A stretch of DNA of 64,000 nt from Phalacrocorax aristotelis. Its lineage: Eukaryota > Chordata > Aves > Suliformes > Phalacrocoracidae. A program made the position numbers and the translations under genes. This document shows positions 12,091 to 24,435 of the stretch, in pieces. Positions within the stretch are counted from its first letter, which is position 1. Every line of letters begins with the position of its first letter. The DNA is taken from positions 23,104,975-23,168,974 of the forward strand of contig NC_134283.1 of assembly GCF_949628215.1 (NCBI RefSeq). The letters run 5' to 3'. The notes below the pieces were generated by a model. The model was not told where the DNA came from. It was given only the letters and a program-made list of their open reading frames with translations, and did not search any database.

Positions 12091-15000
12091 CGGCCTGCGT
12101 GTTTTTTGTTTTTTTTTCCTTTCTTCTTCCCATCTAATATTCAGTACGAACACACTAATAGCATCCCCATCCCGGGGACCCCAGCACCCCTGGGGGGAGG
12201 AGCAACAACTCTGGGAGTGATGCTCTAGGTTGGCAGACACACACACGAGAGGGGACCCCCATTTCTTCCCAAGGCTGGGGTGCAGGAGAGAAAGCTTACA
12301 GTATTTCTGGGGTGGTGCCTTCAGCACCTTTGGGACAGCAATGTGAGCTATATATCGTATCCCATCCCAGTCTTGACCCCATTTATCACGGATGTACCAA
12401 ATCCTTCACAGATGCTCTTTATTTCCTGCCCAGAAATAAATGCACCTGATTTGGCTCTCTCCATGATGATCAGATGTGTTAGATTGGGTAAGTAGGCTGC
12501 AGTTTGGGGATGGAGGGGGTTGGGGGATTTTTCCTGTTGTTTTTGTTGATGGATGTTGCGTACCTGGTTCAACAGCTGGACCAAAGTTGTGGAAAGGAGT
12601 AAAGCAAGGGAAAGGTTTGGTGGTAGCAAGGTATGGGAAAATGGGTCACGAAGGGAAGGGAAACAGAAAGGAGACCATCAGCATCAGCTGGAGGACTGTG
12701 CCTGGAGGGGACCCACAAGTACCAGCTCTGCTGCCAGCCCCGAGGTGGGTGCTGATGTTTTATTTTCAATTATATGTGGAAAATCAGATGCACAAAGAAC
12801 ATTAAAATCCCATTACGGTGGGCACACAACCAGGAGCTCAACAGTGAAGCAATGACTGAGCAGTTCTGATTTATATAAGCTTCATTATTTCTGTTGTTTA
12901 TTTTCATTCTTTTTGATAAGCAGTAGACAAAAATGCCTCTGATACTGATAAATCAGAAAATAAATAATGATACCATATCAATCTGGTGATAGCATCAGGT
13001 GATTTGTGCTAACTTTGTCCTGCTCTACTCCAGCTCAACTACTCGGCTGCACTTCTGCTCTCCAGTTTGCCTTGGTATATAAAAATGCTTTGAGAACTTT
13101 CTGGTTTTGAACAGTGATACAGAAATTGGATTTTACTAGGAATAAATCTTCGATTATGCCCATAAATACTAAGAAGCAGAAACCCTCCTTATAGCGTATA
13201 TTTGAACTAAAGGTTCCATTCTCCTTTTCCTGCCTCATTCTGTGCTCAGGCCATTAATTAGGTGACCTGTCACCAGAAGTGCTGCTCCATCTGCTGAAAA
13301 GATTGGCCGATATGTAACAAATGAGGACAGAGGGGTACAAACCAACAGTCACAGTGAACCAGACTGAGGAATTGGGTTTTTGGCCACCTATTCCACATGG
13401 ATCCTGCACACTGCAGGCAAATTAGGTTAACCAACTCTTCTAGGTGCTCGCTTCAAAGAGACCCAGAAATGGGGATCCACTTCCCTGGGATTCCTGAGAT
13501 CCCGGGGGATCAACAGTTATATCGGCTGTGTAGAAAAGAGTTAATGTTCAGCCACAGCTGAAGTCAGTAGGAGCCTGTTCTGAATGTAAATGTGAACTGT
13601 GAAAAAAGGCAAGCTCTAAGCATGTGTAATTGGATACTTCCCAATGTGGACATTGCTTGACCCACTTTTATGCTTCAGTTCCCCATGTACAAAACAGGGG
13701 ATTATAAAGTTTTTTGAAAACCTTGTTAGTCAAATTTTGTGAGTCTTCCAGAAGGTAATAAAGAGAAATGCAACAAAAAACCGAAAAGCTCACCCAAGTG
13801 CTTTAGTTTCTCTACAACAAACAGGCCTTGGTAACTTCCTCCTGCCTGGTAAAGGCCCATTCTGACATTACCGAATTTTGGAGTGCTTGAGTGTAAAAAT
13901 ACGAGCATTTTCCACTTGTTTGCTGCCTAACCTTGGTGGGTACTGGGGTCCTGCAGACACAGCTTTGGTGTCTCTAAAAACTTCTTGCTGCGCACTATGA
14001 GAGCCACCTTTCCATGCAGCAGCCCCTGGTATGGTCCTCCTGAACCTCTCAGCTAATGTCCCACCCTGCTGAATCCCTTAGAAACAGGACATGAAGCTGA
14101 GATGTTCCCTACAGAGGAACAAGTCTTAGGTGCAGCCATATGACTTTTCCCCATATCTCATATTGATGTGTTCCTTAGGGTGTCTGTCAAATGTCTAGGT
14201 CCTACCAGCTGAGAGGCTGGGCTCTCATCACAGAGCAGCAGTTTTAGGAGGAGGGTCATATATTTTGGCTTTAGTAAAAAAGATGGACTGGAAAGAAGTT
14301 GGTTTTTTCCCAGCACTGTGTCCACCCATCAGGTGACAAAGTGCTCTTTTTAGCCTTGCCTCCTTCTCTCACTCCAACATGTGGATGTCAAACCAAACCA
14401 CTCACAAGCTGGTCACTTATCCTGTGCCTTAGTGTTTATGGGATGAGGCATATCTCCACGTCATGCGAAAGCCCATTCTCAGGCATCCCCATTAACAAAT
14501 TTAATAGCGGGAGAACAAATTTGTCCTGCATGGTGGTTCTGAGGTGTCTCTTCAGGGCATCGTGACAAAGAAGGAAGAATAACCCAGCCAACTGTCCTCA
14601 GAGCGTGGCTGAAAAGAGGCCAGTGGTGATCTGCCATGTTCCTGTGGGCCCTGGCAATAGGGCTCAAGTGAGGTTGCATAGAGAGTTTGTACATTTTAAA
14701 TCCTCTTCTGGGAAAGATACACTTGGAAGAAATCCCCTTTGCTGAGGTCTCTGCAAGGGTTCGAGGCTCTGCAGTTGCAGTGGGTTCTGCTGTTATCCTT
14801 GATACCACTCAATCCTGGGTGATAGACCAGATATCAGTCGTGTCCAGGAGCCTTCTCAGGTTGCGTGAGGGCAGTCCAGCAGGGAACATGGTTGTGTGGC
14901 ATTTACAAGCCAAGGGCAGAGTAAATAGCACCCAAACCACCTTTGCTTTTATTTCTCCATCCTTGCAATGAGAAGTCAGTTCCTGTGAAACCAGTGTGCA

Positions 15001-15757
15001 GTGACCTAGCTGGAGCTTGTTGTACATCTCTCAGCATTAGAGAGATGCTAATAGACAAAGACTATGCAGGGTAGCCTCTGCGTCAGTGTTTTCTCCATGT
15101 ACCTTTCCTGACAGTCCGAAACCAGGACCCGTACAGTCCAGTACCTTACAGAAATTCCATGGTCATTGAGCCACTGTCTGTCTTTGGGCAACTGAATCAA
15201 GCTCATGGTCTCTGAAACTCAGTCCAAGTCAGTTGTGCTATGTCTATACTTGGACTGTGAAAAGCACATTGGCCAACATTTTTTAAACTGTCAGGTTGGA
15301 AGGGGAAGCAAGAGACTTGGTTGTTTTTCCTTCCCTCTCATCCCACTGTCTGATCAGCAGTGTAGTGGGGCCTGAACAGGCTTCCACCACCAGCTTAGCT
15401 GTGATGGGGATGGCTGTTCTGGGCAGGGGGCAGCTGTATCTCTCGGCCCTGCCCAAGTCCAGCAGCACTGAAGGAAAATTGGATCCTCTGTGCTCTCTTC
15501 CACAAGCAGAGAGTCCCCCCATCCTGTGCCACCCATTTGTTCATGGGTCTGGTGCATGAATGTGGGGAGTGGAGGTATTTTCTGCATTCTCTTGGCATTA
15601 TGTTTCACTCCCATCAGCACTAATCATCCAGCCCACCTTCCATCTAAGCCTCTATGCCTGCTATTTCCAATAGGCTGGTTTAAGGCCTTCAGAAATGCTT
15701 TGCTTAGAAGAAACCCCTGGCTCAGGGGCTTTGGTGGTGTTGTCTGAAAAGCATATT
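12091..15757. other. non-coding, AT-richer intergenic DNA
   Basis: Beyond the CpG island the base composition drops to AT-rich. The open frames here are short and show no recognisable family or spliced structure. I see no tRNA, CR1 or tandem repeat that I can support. Confidence 0.5.
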
Positions 15758-16312
15758 TGTCGCCGGGTGTGCAATGAGTCAATAATCACACTCAGGAGAT
15801 ACGTTGATTATTTATTTCAGGGTTGCACAAGCCTGGGTGCTCGGTGGTTTCCCACAAATCAAGCACACCAGATCAAAATCGCAGCATATATTTATACAGT
15901 TAAATGTGTTAGTTACATGTAATATTCATGTCCACCAGCTGGTCATTGGGTAGTTTCTTTCTTGCTTCATCTTAAAGGTACAGCTCCTTTTAAATTTACT
16001 ACTCACACTCAGAGGGCAAGGAGCTTTATTTAAGTAGTGGGCTTTCTTGCCTGTGGTTGTGGTTTTTAGTATTATAATAAGGATAGTTCACCCAAAGGGC
16101 ACTTAGTTCTTACCAAGTTGGCAATGTACATAAGACACCCTGATTAGTCATTCTCCTTAAAGTCTAATTGCCCACGGATGTCTTTGGTTAAAGGATACTT
16201 ACTTCACCTGAGGTGGGAGCTTTCCCTTTTGTCAGTCTCTCAGTCCTCCTCCCACAATACTGAATGTCTGTTCTTCCAATTAAAGATAGTTTAGTGTCTT
16301 TTGGTTCTAACA
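15758..16312 (-). mobile_element. probable solo LTR of an avian endogenous retrovirus (fossil)
   Basis: Read on the minus strand, the element begins TGTTAG and ends GGCGACA, the TG...CA ends of a retroviral LTR, and is about 555 bp long. Near the minus-strand 3' end it has a TATA-like TATAAATA (about 15,890) and an AATAAA (15,811-15,816) some 75 bases apart, the U3-R-U5 layout, with about 53 bases from AATAAA to the end. The flanking hexamers (catatt and cataca) resemble a diverged target duplication. No gag, pol or env is seen beside it, so it is a solo LTR fossil. The family is uncertain (perhaps class II) and the diverged flanks suggest it is not recent. Confidence 0.55.
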
Positions 16313-19300
16313 CATACAAAGAATATCTTGGCCAAATATAATGTTAGCTAAGTTTCTTCAACAGTGGGATTCTCTGGGATTTGGACCAGAGAACCAAACA
16401 ACCATAAGCTTGGAAATGAAGGAATGTCTTCACTCCCTGTGTGAGGTAGCCACAAGTGGCCTATGGTTCCCCATAGGTTCATCTGGATCTTAAGAAACCC
16501 AGCAGTTCCTGTAGCTGTCCTTTGCACTGGGCAGAGGCTACTTGGAAACCTACCCCAACCTTGGTTTCTTCTCATGTTCAGACTATGCCAGGGTCCTGAG
16601 CACTTCTTTCCCTGGTGCCAGCAGTTTGAGTTCCTGGGCTCAAGGCCAGCTCTGATATAATGCAGGTGTAACCTGGATTGGTCCGTTGGGAAATGACAAA
16701 GCTATGAAAAAAGGCCATGAGAAGCCTTGCTGGGGGCATCCTCACTTTGCTTGGGACCTGCATTTAAGTGCAGGCTCTCACCCTTATTTGCTGCATGATC
16801 TCTTCACAATGGGTGTCACTAGTTTTCTTCAGCCAAGACGAAAATGAATCAGGGAGGGTGGACATGACCTGCCCAGCTTCAGAGAGTTACAAGGTTGGGT
16901 AGGTCTCACCCCACCACTCAATTAGTGGTTCATTTAACACTATCTATTGAGTCTTCAACGAGTGACTAATATGTGATTACATGGCACAAAACAGCTCTGA
17001 ATACACCATGGAGCAAGTAGGCTTGATAAATAGTAACAAGTTTATTCTCACTTACATGGTAGATTAAATGTACTGAAGATAATTGTGCCATGCACCCTTC
17101 CCCTGGCTAGCGAAGAAAAGCCTATTTCTCAGTACTTCTGTAAGCAACACTGTCATTACCCTTTGTGCAAACATCTAGGTGAATGTGAGGACACCTGAGC
17201 TTTCAGCAACTGGTAGTGGAGGCGGTGTGTGACTGCGTCTTGGAAAACTGTCTCTTACTCTTTCTAACTTGGTGAGATGGAAAGCTCTGCAGGATAGTTT
17301 TGATGGACTCCCTCTAGCTTGGTGACATGGAAAGCATGTGAAACATGGTTGTCTGAGATTTTATGGGAGAGGGGCATACAGAAAAACCTTAATGCTCATC
17401 TTAAGGTTTAGATCATGCAGAAAATTTCAGAGCGAATGAACCATTTGAATCCCTTCTTGGGAGCTGGTCTGAGGTCCCTTGGGAACAACAGCAGCACTTT
17501 TTGAGAGGCTGGGTGGTCAGCCAGGCAAGGCCGGTTGTTTTCTTCACTGCCTCTTCGCACCAGGTTGGACTCTGACTCCTGGAGAAGTGGCACTTGTTTA
17601 AACTCTAATGATCAGCAATGCAGCATGGGGCCCCAGAGCAAAGTCAACATTATAAAGTTATTACTCCAAAACAGTGGAAGGCTACAAAAATGTGATGGCT
17701 CAGCAAAAGCAGGAGATTTAAAGGTTAATTTTTTGTTTCTGATGCTGTCTGGTTCTGAAGCATTGTGGAGGTTTCTAACAGACTGTGGGTGATGGCCTCA
17801 TCTTCCACCTAGAAGAAGAAAACCATGGAAGTCTGTTTGGAGGAGCAGAGCTCTCGTGCAAATGGCATGTATCAGCAAGTATAGCTGTGGTCTGTGGACA
17901 TTAAAAAGAGAAAATATAGAAAAGACCTATCAGAGCCAGAAAGCCAGTCCTGCACTCTGGGAGGTGTGCTGAGGCGGGGAGAATTTTCAGGGTCTTCAAT
18001 GAGAGATCAGTCTGAGACAGCTGGAAGACCCAGGGTTTTGTACCATTGATATGCAGCAAGAATTTGTTAGACAAAACCAGTCTCAGCCCAATGTGGAGAA
18101 TCAGAAATGCAGAAGAAGGTCTGACTGGCCTCAGGAAAGAAAATGGGAAAAAAGCTTTAAACAAGTGGAGCTTAAGGAGAGACTGAGACTTCATGGGGTT
18201 GAGGAAGGGTGAAGAGGGAAGATCTGTGGTCAGCTCCCAAATACAAGCTGCAGATGCATGAGAGGGCAGGAGCTGATTGCTGCTGTCATGTTCTTGCAGA
18301 GGAATATCTTACCTAGAAGCTGGACAGCACAGCACTAGATGGTCATCGAAGCAATAACAGTTCATGGAATGCTGGTGCAGAAAGAACCGTCAGGCCACAA
18401 AAAGAGGCATTGCTATGAAAGAAAAGCTACAGGCCGTAGCAGAGAGAGGGGTAAAACTCCAGTCTAGGTTCTCATGAGGTTGTCTTACTAAGTGAATGAA
18501 ATGTGTGAGTGCTTAACATGCCGATATTATACCTGTATGCAAAGTCTTATGAATAATAGCAGAGAAACTAAACAAATACATTAGCAGGGAACATTTTCCA
18601 CAAGGTCCAGAAGGGGAAACACTGGCTATCACTTGCCAACAAAGACTATTTTTTTGTTTCCCATGCCAGAAAGCACAGTATGTTTGTGTGCATTTCTGTC
18701 ACGTGCTCTGGGCTTTATCTCAGGATTTACACCAAGCAAACAAAATGGTAAATTTTACTCAGAGGATGTGAAACCAAATGAACATCTTCTGACAAAGGTT
18801 GCTACGGAAGGAGAGAAAAGTCTGGGGCTGTCACCACTCTGCAGCTTCCAGGGTACAGGGGGAATTACAAAGCCCCTTAGAGCTGGAGAGAGACGTGCAT
18901 GCCAGGCCCAGCTGGCAGAGCAGGCATATCAAAGGGATTTAGTATCTCACACTAAGATGCTGTGGTGGGATGTGCAAAATTCAATTCTCTCTCATACAGA
19001 TGTATGGTGATGATATTTCAATGCTAGGAACCTAGCAAAAACAAATCAGAGAATTTTTCCCCTGTGATTTGTGGCATGCCTCTACTTGCAGAAAATCTCC
19101 TTGAAACACTGCCATTTGGTAAACAGGCTTTGGAAAAGGAGCGTGCTTTGTATACATGCAATTAATTTTTAACATATCTGGTAAAGAACTGATTGCTATT
19201 GATAAGAATACTTGAAAGTGTGATGTCCAGGTCTAGATGTGGTCTGTGCTGTTTTGATAAAAACCACTCACCTGTCTTGTGCTGGATTAATGTGTACTGT

Positions 19301-20749
19301 GACTGCCCGAGCCAGTGCCTGGGGGAGAGAAGGCAGGCTAGGGATGGAAGGCTTGATCTCTTGTGCAGCTGGACCATGCCACCTCAGCCACAGAAGAGGC
19401 ATGGTGGACACCGCCACCATAATGGGGCTTCATCCCTACTTTGGGTGGGGCTGGTGGCAGCATCCTCCCCTCCCCGTTGCACCTAGAGGGACCCGTGGGT
19501 CAGGCCCCTGATAGAGCCCTCGAGTCAGCTGCCCAAATATGAGATGGGGAGGTGAGTGAGGGCAGGACTGCCTGTTTTGGTGGCACCATGGTGACCATGC
19601 GACTAGCCTGAGGTGCAGAGGGTTCCCTGGGACCATACTTTGACACATCCATACTTTAGAGGAGTTTTGTTTGGGGGGAAAGTGAATGCAGCAGCAATAG
19701 GTGGGTGAGGATGCTGCAGACTCAGAGCAGGACCGAGTCAGAAACAAGTGTAGGACTGAGGATGCAGAGCTGGACCAGCAAATGGGCATCTTTACCCCAG
19801 GCTGCATTTCCCCTGGCTGGGTTTGAGGGGGGTGCCCTGGGCAGGATCGTCCCAGGGCTGCAGGGAGGACCTGTCTGCCCCACGGCATCTGCCAGCTGAG
19901 CCCCAGAAAGCAGACAGGAGTGGGGAGGAGGAAAGCAGCTGCTGCTGGTGTACGAGGGTTCACTTGGCACTGCAACTGGGAGGAAGTGGCTCTGGTTAAC
20001 GCTACTGCAGAGACATCCCAGGGGAGAAGGTGACATGTCAGCAGTGTCACTGTCTCCGTTGCTGACCAGCAGCCCATGCAATGGCTCTGGGACCCAGCAC
20101 TTGAAAGCAAGGGGGTTACCAAGAGGTTTCTGGGGATGTCTTCATTTGCAGTGGAGTGGGAACACATGACGTGCACACGCACCTGTCACAACTCTGCAAA
20201 TCTGTAATGCTTCACTTGAGGTACTGGGCAGCACTGGGCTTCACTAGTGCTAGTGCAGGACTGTCCATCGCCTATGGCCGATGTGGACCATGAGGCTTTG
20301 ACCAAGGCATTTCTCTTTGCAGGAGAATGTCCCAGGCACCTGAGTCATCCGTGCCTTCTGGGCAGAGTGACCACTCAACTTAGGACTGCACTCAGGTGTA
20401 ACTGAGCTGTGGGGCATCCCACACCCCTCCCACATGCTGATCCCTCCCTCCTCACCCACAACAGCTTCTCCTGGCCAGGCTGGCCAGAGCTTCTGGATTA
20501 TGGGGTCAGGTTTCCCAAGGTCAGCTGAGTTTATCTGAAAAAGCGAAGTGATTTTTGCCCACTGGTAGCGAGGGCTGGTTCCCAGCCAGGAACTGTGTCC
20601 CAGAGAGTTCAATGAGCTGGAGAGGTTGTACCTGGAGCCAAGCGTGTGCGCAAACCCTGAGTGGGTGGGGTGGCTGTGGAACATGCTATATAGAAGCATT
20701 AGGGAGCTGAGCAAACAATGTAAGCTGGAGCAAAGGGACGAAAAGTGAT
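16313..20749. other. intergenic, no gene recognised
   Basis: The DNA is AT-rich to about 19.2 kb and GC-richer after it. Open frames are short or overlap on opposite strands (for example at 19.4-20.2 kb), without family motifs or matching splice sites. Nothing here resembles the flanking SDR copies, the CCDC81-like gene or the tRNAs. Confidence 0.5.
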
Positions 20750-23231
20750 ATGGGAAAGCTTCATGTCCGCTCCGTTCTGGTGACTGGGGCCAACTGGGGA
20801 ATTGACATGGGGCTTGTCCAGCAGTTTCTGGGGATGCCAAATCCACTGAAGTGAGTCTTTGCAGCTTGTTGGGATCCTAAGGGACAGCGAGCACAGGTTA
20901 GGCTGGGCTGGGACCTAATGGTTTGTGCTGGGGGATGGGAGCACTCGGTGCCAGGGCAGCAGATTGGTGTAGGGAGAAGGTTTGCAAAGGGCTCAAGCTG
21001 CAGTGGAGTACCCATGGCACAGGGCAGCTGGGTTGGGATGGCTGTGGGACCAGATGTCTGTGGGATGTGCCAGAGGGGACAGGGCTTCCTGGGGACAAAA
21101 GTGGCATCTTGCTGCTCCCCATCTCCTCAAGGGCTTGATGCAAAGTGCTTGTGTCTGCTACAGCAGGGTGGGGCATGAAGCAGTGGCATGTGGTGCGTGC
21201 GGGAGGCATGGAGCCACACTGATGGGAGCAGGGCAGTCAGAGCAGGATGCTGGCTGAGAGGTGCTGCAGGGACAGAGCCAGAGCAACATGGGCTTTGCCT
21301 GGGAAAGACAGAGTCTTTGCACAGCCCCTCTTGCCTCTCTGTGTCCACGCTGTCCCCTTTCTTGCAGGGGTTACAGAATTTGGCTTTCAAGCACCTCAAC
21401 CTGGTCATTATCCTGCTCAGTAGGTGCCCCAAGGTGGGGTTCCTTTGCCCATTTCCTTCTCTGCCCAGCACCATGGTCCCCCACAGCCCTGGCATGTGCC
21501 TGGGTGCTGCACACACTCTGGGAACCCAGTGCCTGGAGGGAGCTGTGCCGATGGGCTGGTGCCTTTGGGGACACAGGGTGCTGCTATCCCTGGGGGACAG
21601 AGGGGGGTCCGAGCCACCACAAGGATGTGGGCCCTGACCTCCCCTGTGCCGGCTCTACAGAAGTCACTGACCCCACCAGCATTAAGGCTGCTGCAGCCAG
21701 AGTTGGGGAGCATCTGGGGGGCTTGGGGCTGAGCCTTCTCATCAACAGTGCTGGAATTGTAATGCCAAACTCACTTGATAATAAGATGCTGGAGAACATG
21801 ACCCAGATTCACACTGCCAACACAATTGGGCCCCTGCTGCTGAGTCAGGTGAGATCCTCACCCGCAGCACAGCTCTGGGGAGCATCCCTTCCTGGTGGCC
21901 CTGGCTCCCTGATCTGGGCCATTCTGAGGGGCACAAAGGACCAGCAGGAGAAGGTCCAGCTCTGCTTTGGTGCCTGATGGGCTCTAGACTGACAGGAAGC
22001 TCATGGTGCTGTGGGCTGGAGCTCAGGAGCTGGATCCTGGTAGGCTGGGCCAGTGGGAAGAGGAGGGAGGATGCTCCTGTGCTGGTGCTATCATTGCCCA
22101 CTGTGGAAGGAGCTGGTCCTCTCCCCTGTGCCAGCACCATGCACACCCCTATCTCCTCTCCTCTCTTATCCTTGCAGACCTTCCTGTCCTTGCTGAAGAA
22201 GGCTGCCCAGGAGAGCCTGGCCTGATCTCAGCACTGAGCTGCAGCAAGGCAGCCATCATCAACATGTCCAGCTCTGCGGGCTCCATTGAGGAAGTCTATT
22301 TATGAGATTATGGACAAGTTGTCTCCTACCGCTGCTGCAAGGCACTGCCACACTGTGCTGGGCGTGAACCCATATATTTTCCTCTCCAAATGGTCTCACA
22401 TGCTTTCCAACCTCCCCCTTAGTCCCTGCACCTCTCAGCACTGTGGTGGAGCTCCCATCAGTCACTGGGTCCCTCTGATGGCACATTCCTGTTCCTGGTC
22501 CCAGATCCCACCTCAGAAGGACGTGCTGGGATGGGCCCTTGGCTGGGTGTCTGCACGGGGATAGTGCAGCAGCACTGTGTGCCCCAGAGAGCTGGCTCCA
22601 CCTGCCCTTCCCTGGTCTGTCTGCAGAGTCTGCATGTGTCCTCTTGCAGATGCCCTTTGCCTCCCACTGCCATCCCCGCCCTGTCTCCCCATAGGCTGCT
22701 TTGAACATGCTGACCAAGTGACAGTCCCTGGGGTACCAGGAACATGGCATCCTCTGCACTGCTCTCCACCTTGGCTGTGTGCCCACCAACGTGGGATGTG
22801 TAGGATCAGATAAGGTGAGAGAGCTTTTGGCCAAGAGGAAGAGGATATATAAAGAGCAAGAACTTCTTCACTTAGGAATGCAGAGCTTCTTGTGGGTTGA
22901 CCAGTCCCAGACATGCTGGGCTCTGGAAGAGCTCTTTGGCAGATGCTCTGGGCTAGAGGCACGTAAGGGAAGGAGATGAGAGATGGGGAAATCTTCTTGC
23001 CCTGTGCTCGCCTCTCCTCACACCAGAAAGCCCCAAGCCCTGAGCAATGATCTGCTCCAGGGCAGACCTTAGCCAGGCCTTGGGCACCTGACTGTGTTTA
23101 TCCCTCTGCCCACACATCCCCCTGTGATGGTGGATGCCAGTGTGTGACGGATGCTGAACGTGCTCTCCTCCCTCTCCGAGAAGGACACTGGCACCTTCCT
23201 GGGTTGGGAAGGGAAGGTTGTGCCATGGTGA
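20750..23231 (+). pseudogene. decayed second copy of the C-factor-type SDR gene
   Basis: All six exon equivalents of the intact minus-strand gene can be matched in order: 20,750-20,850, 21,368-21,419 (52 bases, as in the intact copy), 21,661-21,848, 22,178-22,341, 22,695-22,814 and about 23,121-23,231. The start ATG, VLVTGANWGI, INSAG, INMSSSAGSI, YRCCK, ALNMLTK and the terminal EGKVVPW are readable. It is broken: exon 1 lacks about 46 bases at its 3' end relative to the intact copy; exon 4 is frameshifted, with TGA stops near 22,225 and 22,305 and no GT donor after YRCCK; exon 5 has a TGA at 22,719-22,721; exon 6 has a TGA at 23,145-23,147 and no AG acceptor; the cofactor motif GIG reads GID. 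Introns are kept, so it arose by DNA duplication rather than retrotransposition. Confidence 0.9.
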
Positions 23232-23295
23232 GACACCAGCCCAGGATGCCTGCAGCAGGTCCCTTTGCTGCTGCACTGAGTTGTGCCTGTGTCTT

Positions 23296-23301
23296 AATAA
23301 A
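23296..23301 (+). terminator. relict poly(A) signal AATAAA of the SDR pseudogene
   Basis: AATAAA lies 65 bases past the terminal stop of the SDR pseudogene, at the position expected for its original 3' end. It supports duplication of the full gene including its 3' UTR. Confidence 0.6.
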
Positions 23302-23559
23302 TGTGTCTTTAATAATAAGTAGCACTATTTGAACCTTCTTCTTGGTCTCCTTTTAACTATCATTTTGAGAGTCTTCACTAATGCTTTGAGAGAACTTCTC
23401 AGAGTTATTTCCACGTATAATTGAGCTAGGTTTGTCTGAATGTCTGATCTCCTCTGACTGGAGGCCTGGTGTCAACCTGGTAGGGCTTTGTCCATGGGTA
23501 CAGAGGGGCTCATCCCACAGCTCTCCTTCTGAATGTCCGCACAACTTTCTCATGCATCA

Positions 23560-23965
23560 GTCACTCCTCCCAATGAGGCGTTCCTGGTTTGTAAGTACAA
23601 GGTCCAGCAGAGCACTGCTCCTTGTTGGCTCTTCTATCACATATGTCAGGAAGCTGTCACTGATGCTTTCTGGGAACTTCCTGGCTTGCTTATGCCCTGC
23701 TGCATTGCCCCTCCAGCAGATATCAGGGTGGTTAAAATCCCCCAGGAAGATCAGGACCTGCAAACATGAGGCTACTTCTGTTTGCAGAAGGCCTCATGCA
23801 CTTGTTTTTCTTGAGCAGGCAGCCTACAGCAGACACCCGCTACATTGACACCCAACCCAGTCTTGTCCTTAATCCTGACTCCCATCCATAAGCTCCTAGT
23901 TGGCTCATCACCCATCCTGAGGCAGAGCTCCATGCACTCCTGCCGCTGTCTCACATAAAGGGAAA
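23560..23965 (-). mobile_element. CR1 LINE fragment, ORF2 endonuclease part
   Basis: The minus strand encodes pieces of the CR1 ORF2 apurinic-endonuclease domain: a segment around CMELCLRMGDEPT (upstream), then FLGDFNHPDICW, AGHKQARKF and EEPTRSSALLDLVLTNQE. GDFNHPDICW is a hallmark of avian CR1 endonucleases. The reading frame is interrupted and both ends of the LINE are missing, so this is an old 5'-side fragment of about 400 bp with no reverse transcriptase attached. Confidence 0.85.
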
Positions 23966-24435
23966 CCCCATAAAGGGGTCCCAGAGCCCTGCCATTGTTC
24001 CAGGACCGGGGATGCTGCTGTGTGTGCAGCCCCAGACCAGCAGTGGTGGCAAGCCTCTCCAGTTGGGACTAATGAGCTGACCAGCACATCTGGAGTACAC
24101 AAGGTGAGCCCCCATCTGGGGACCTCCCTCATGGCTCTCAATGCCCCCCCATTCTCCTTGGAGAGTGGGCAGTGAGGTGGGGATAACTCCCCACAACACC
24201 CACCACACCTCTCCTCCCTTTTGAAGGGCAAAACGTAGCAGGATCTGGGAGAGGCTAAGGGGGGGTCAAGGGAGCCCTTGTGACATGGTCTGGGGTCACT
24301 GTGAGACATTCCATGTCAGGACGGAGATGGAGACCCTCTGGTGATATCAAAGGAGGAGGTGGAGATCATGGAGGGGATGTTACCCTCCTTACTCTTCTGT
24401 TACAGCAGTTAACCCAGAGGGAGCCAGGGACAAAG

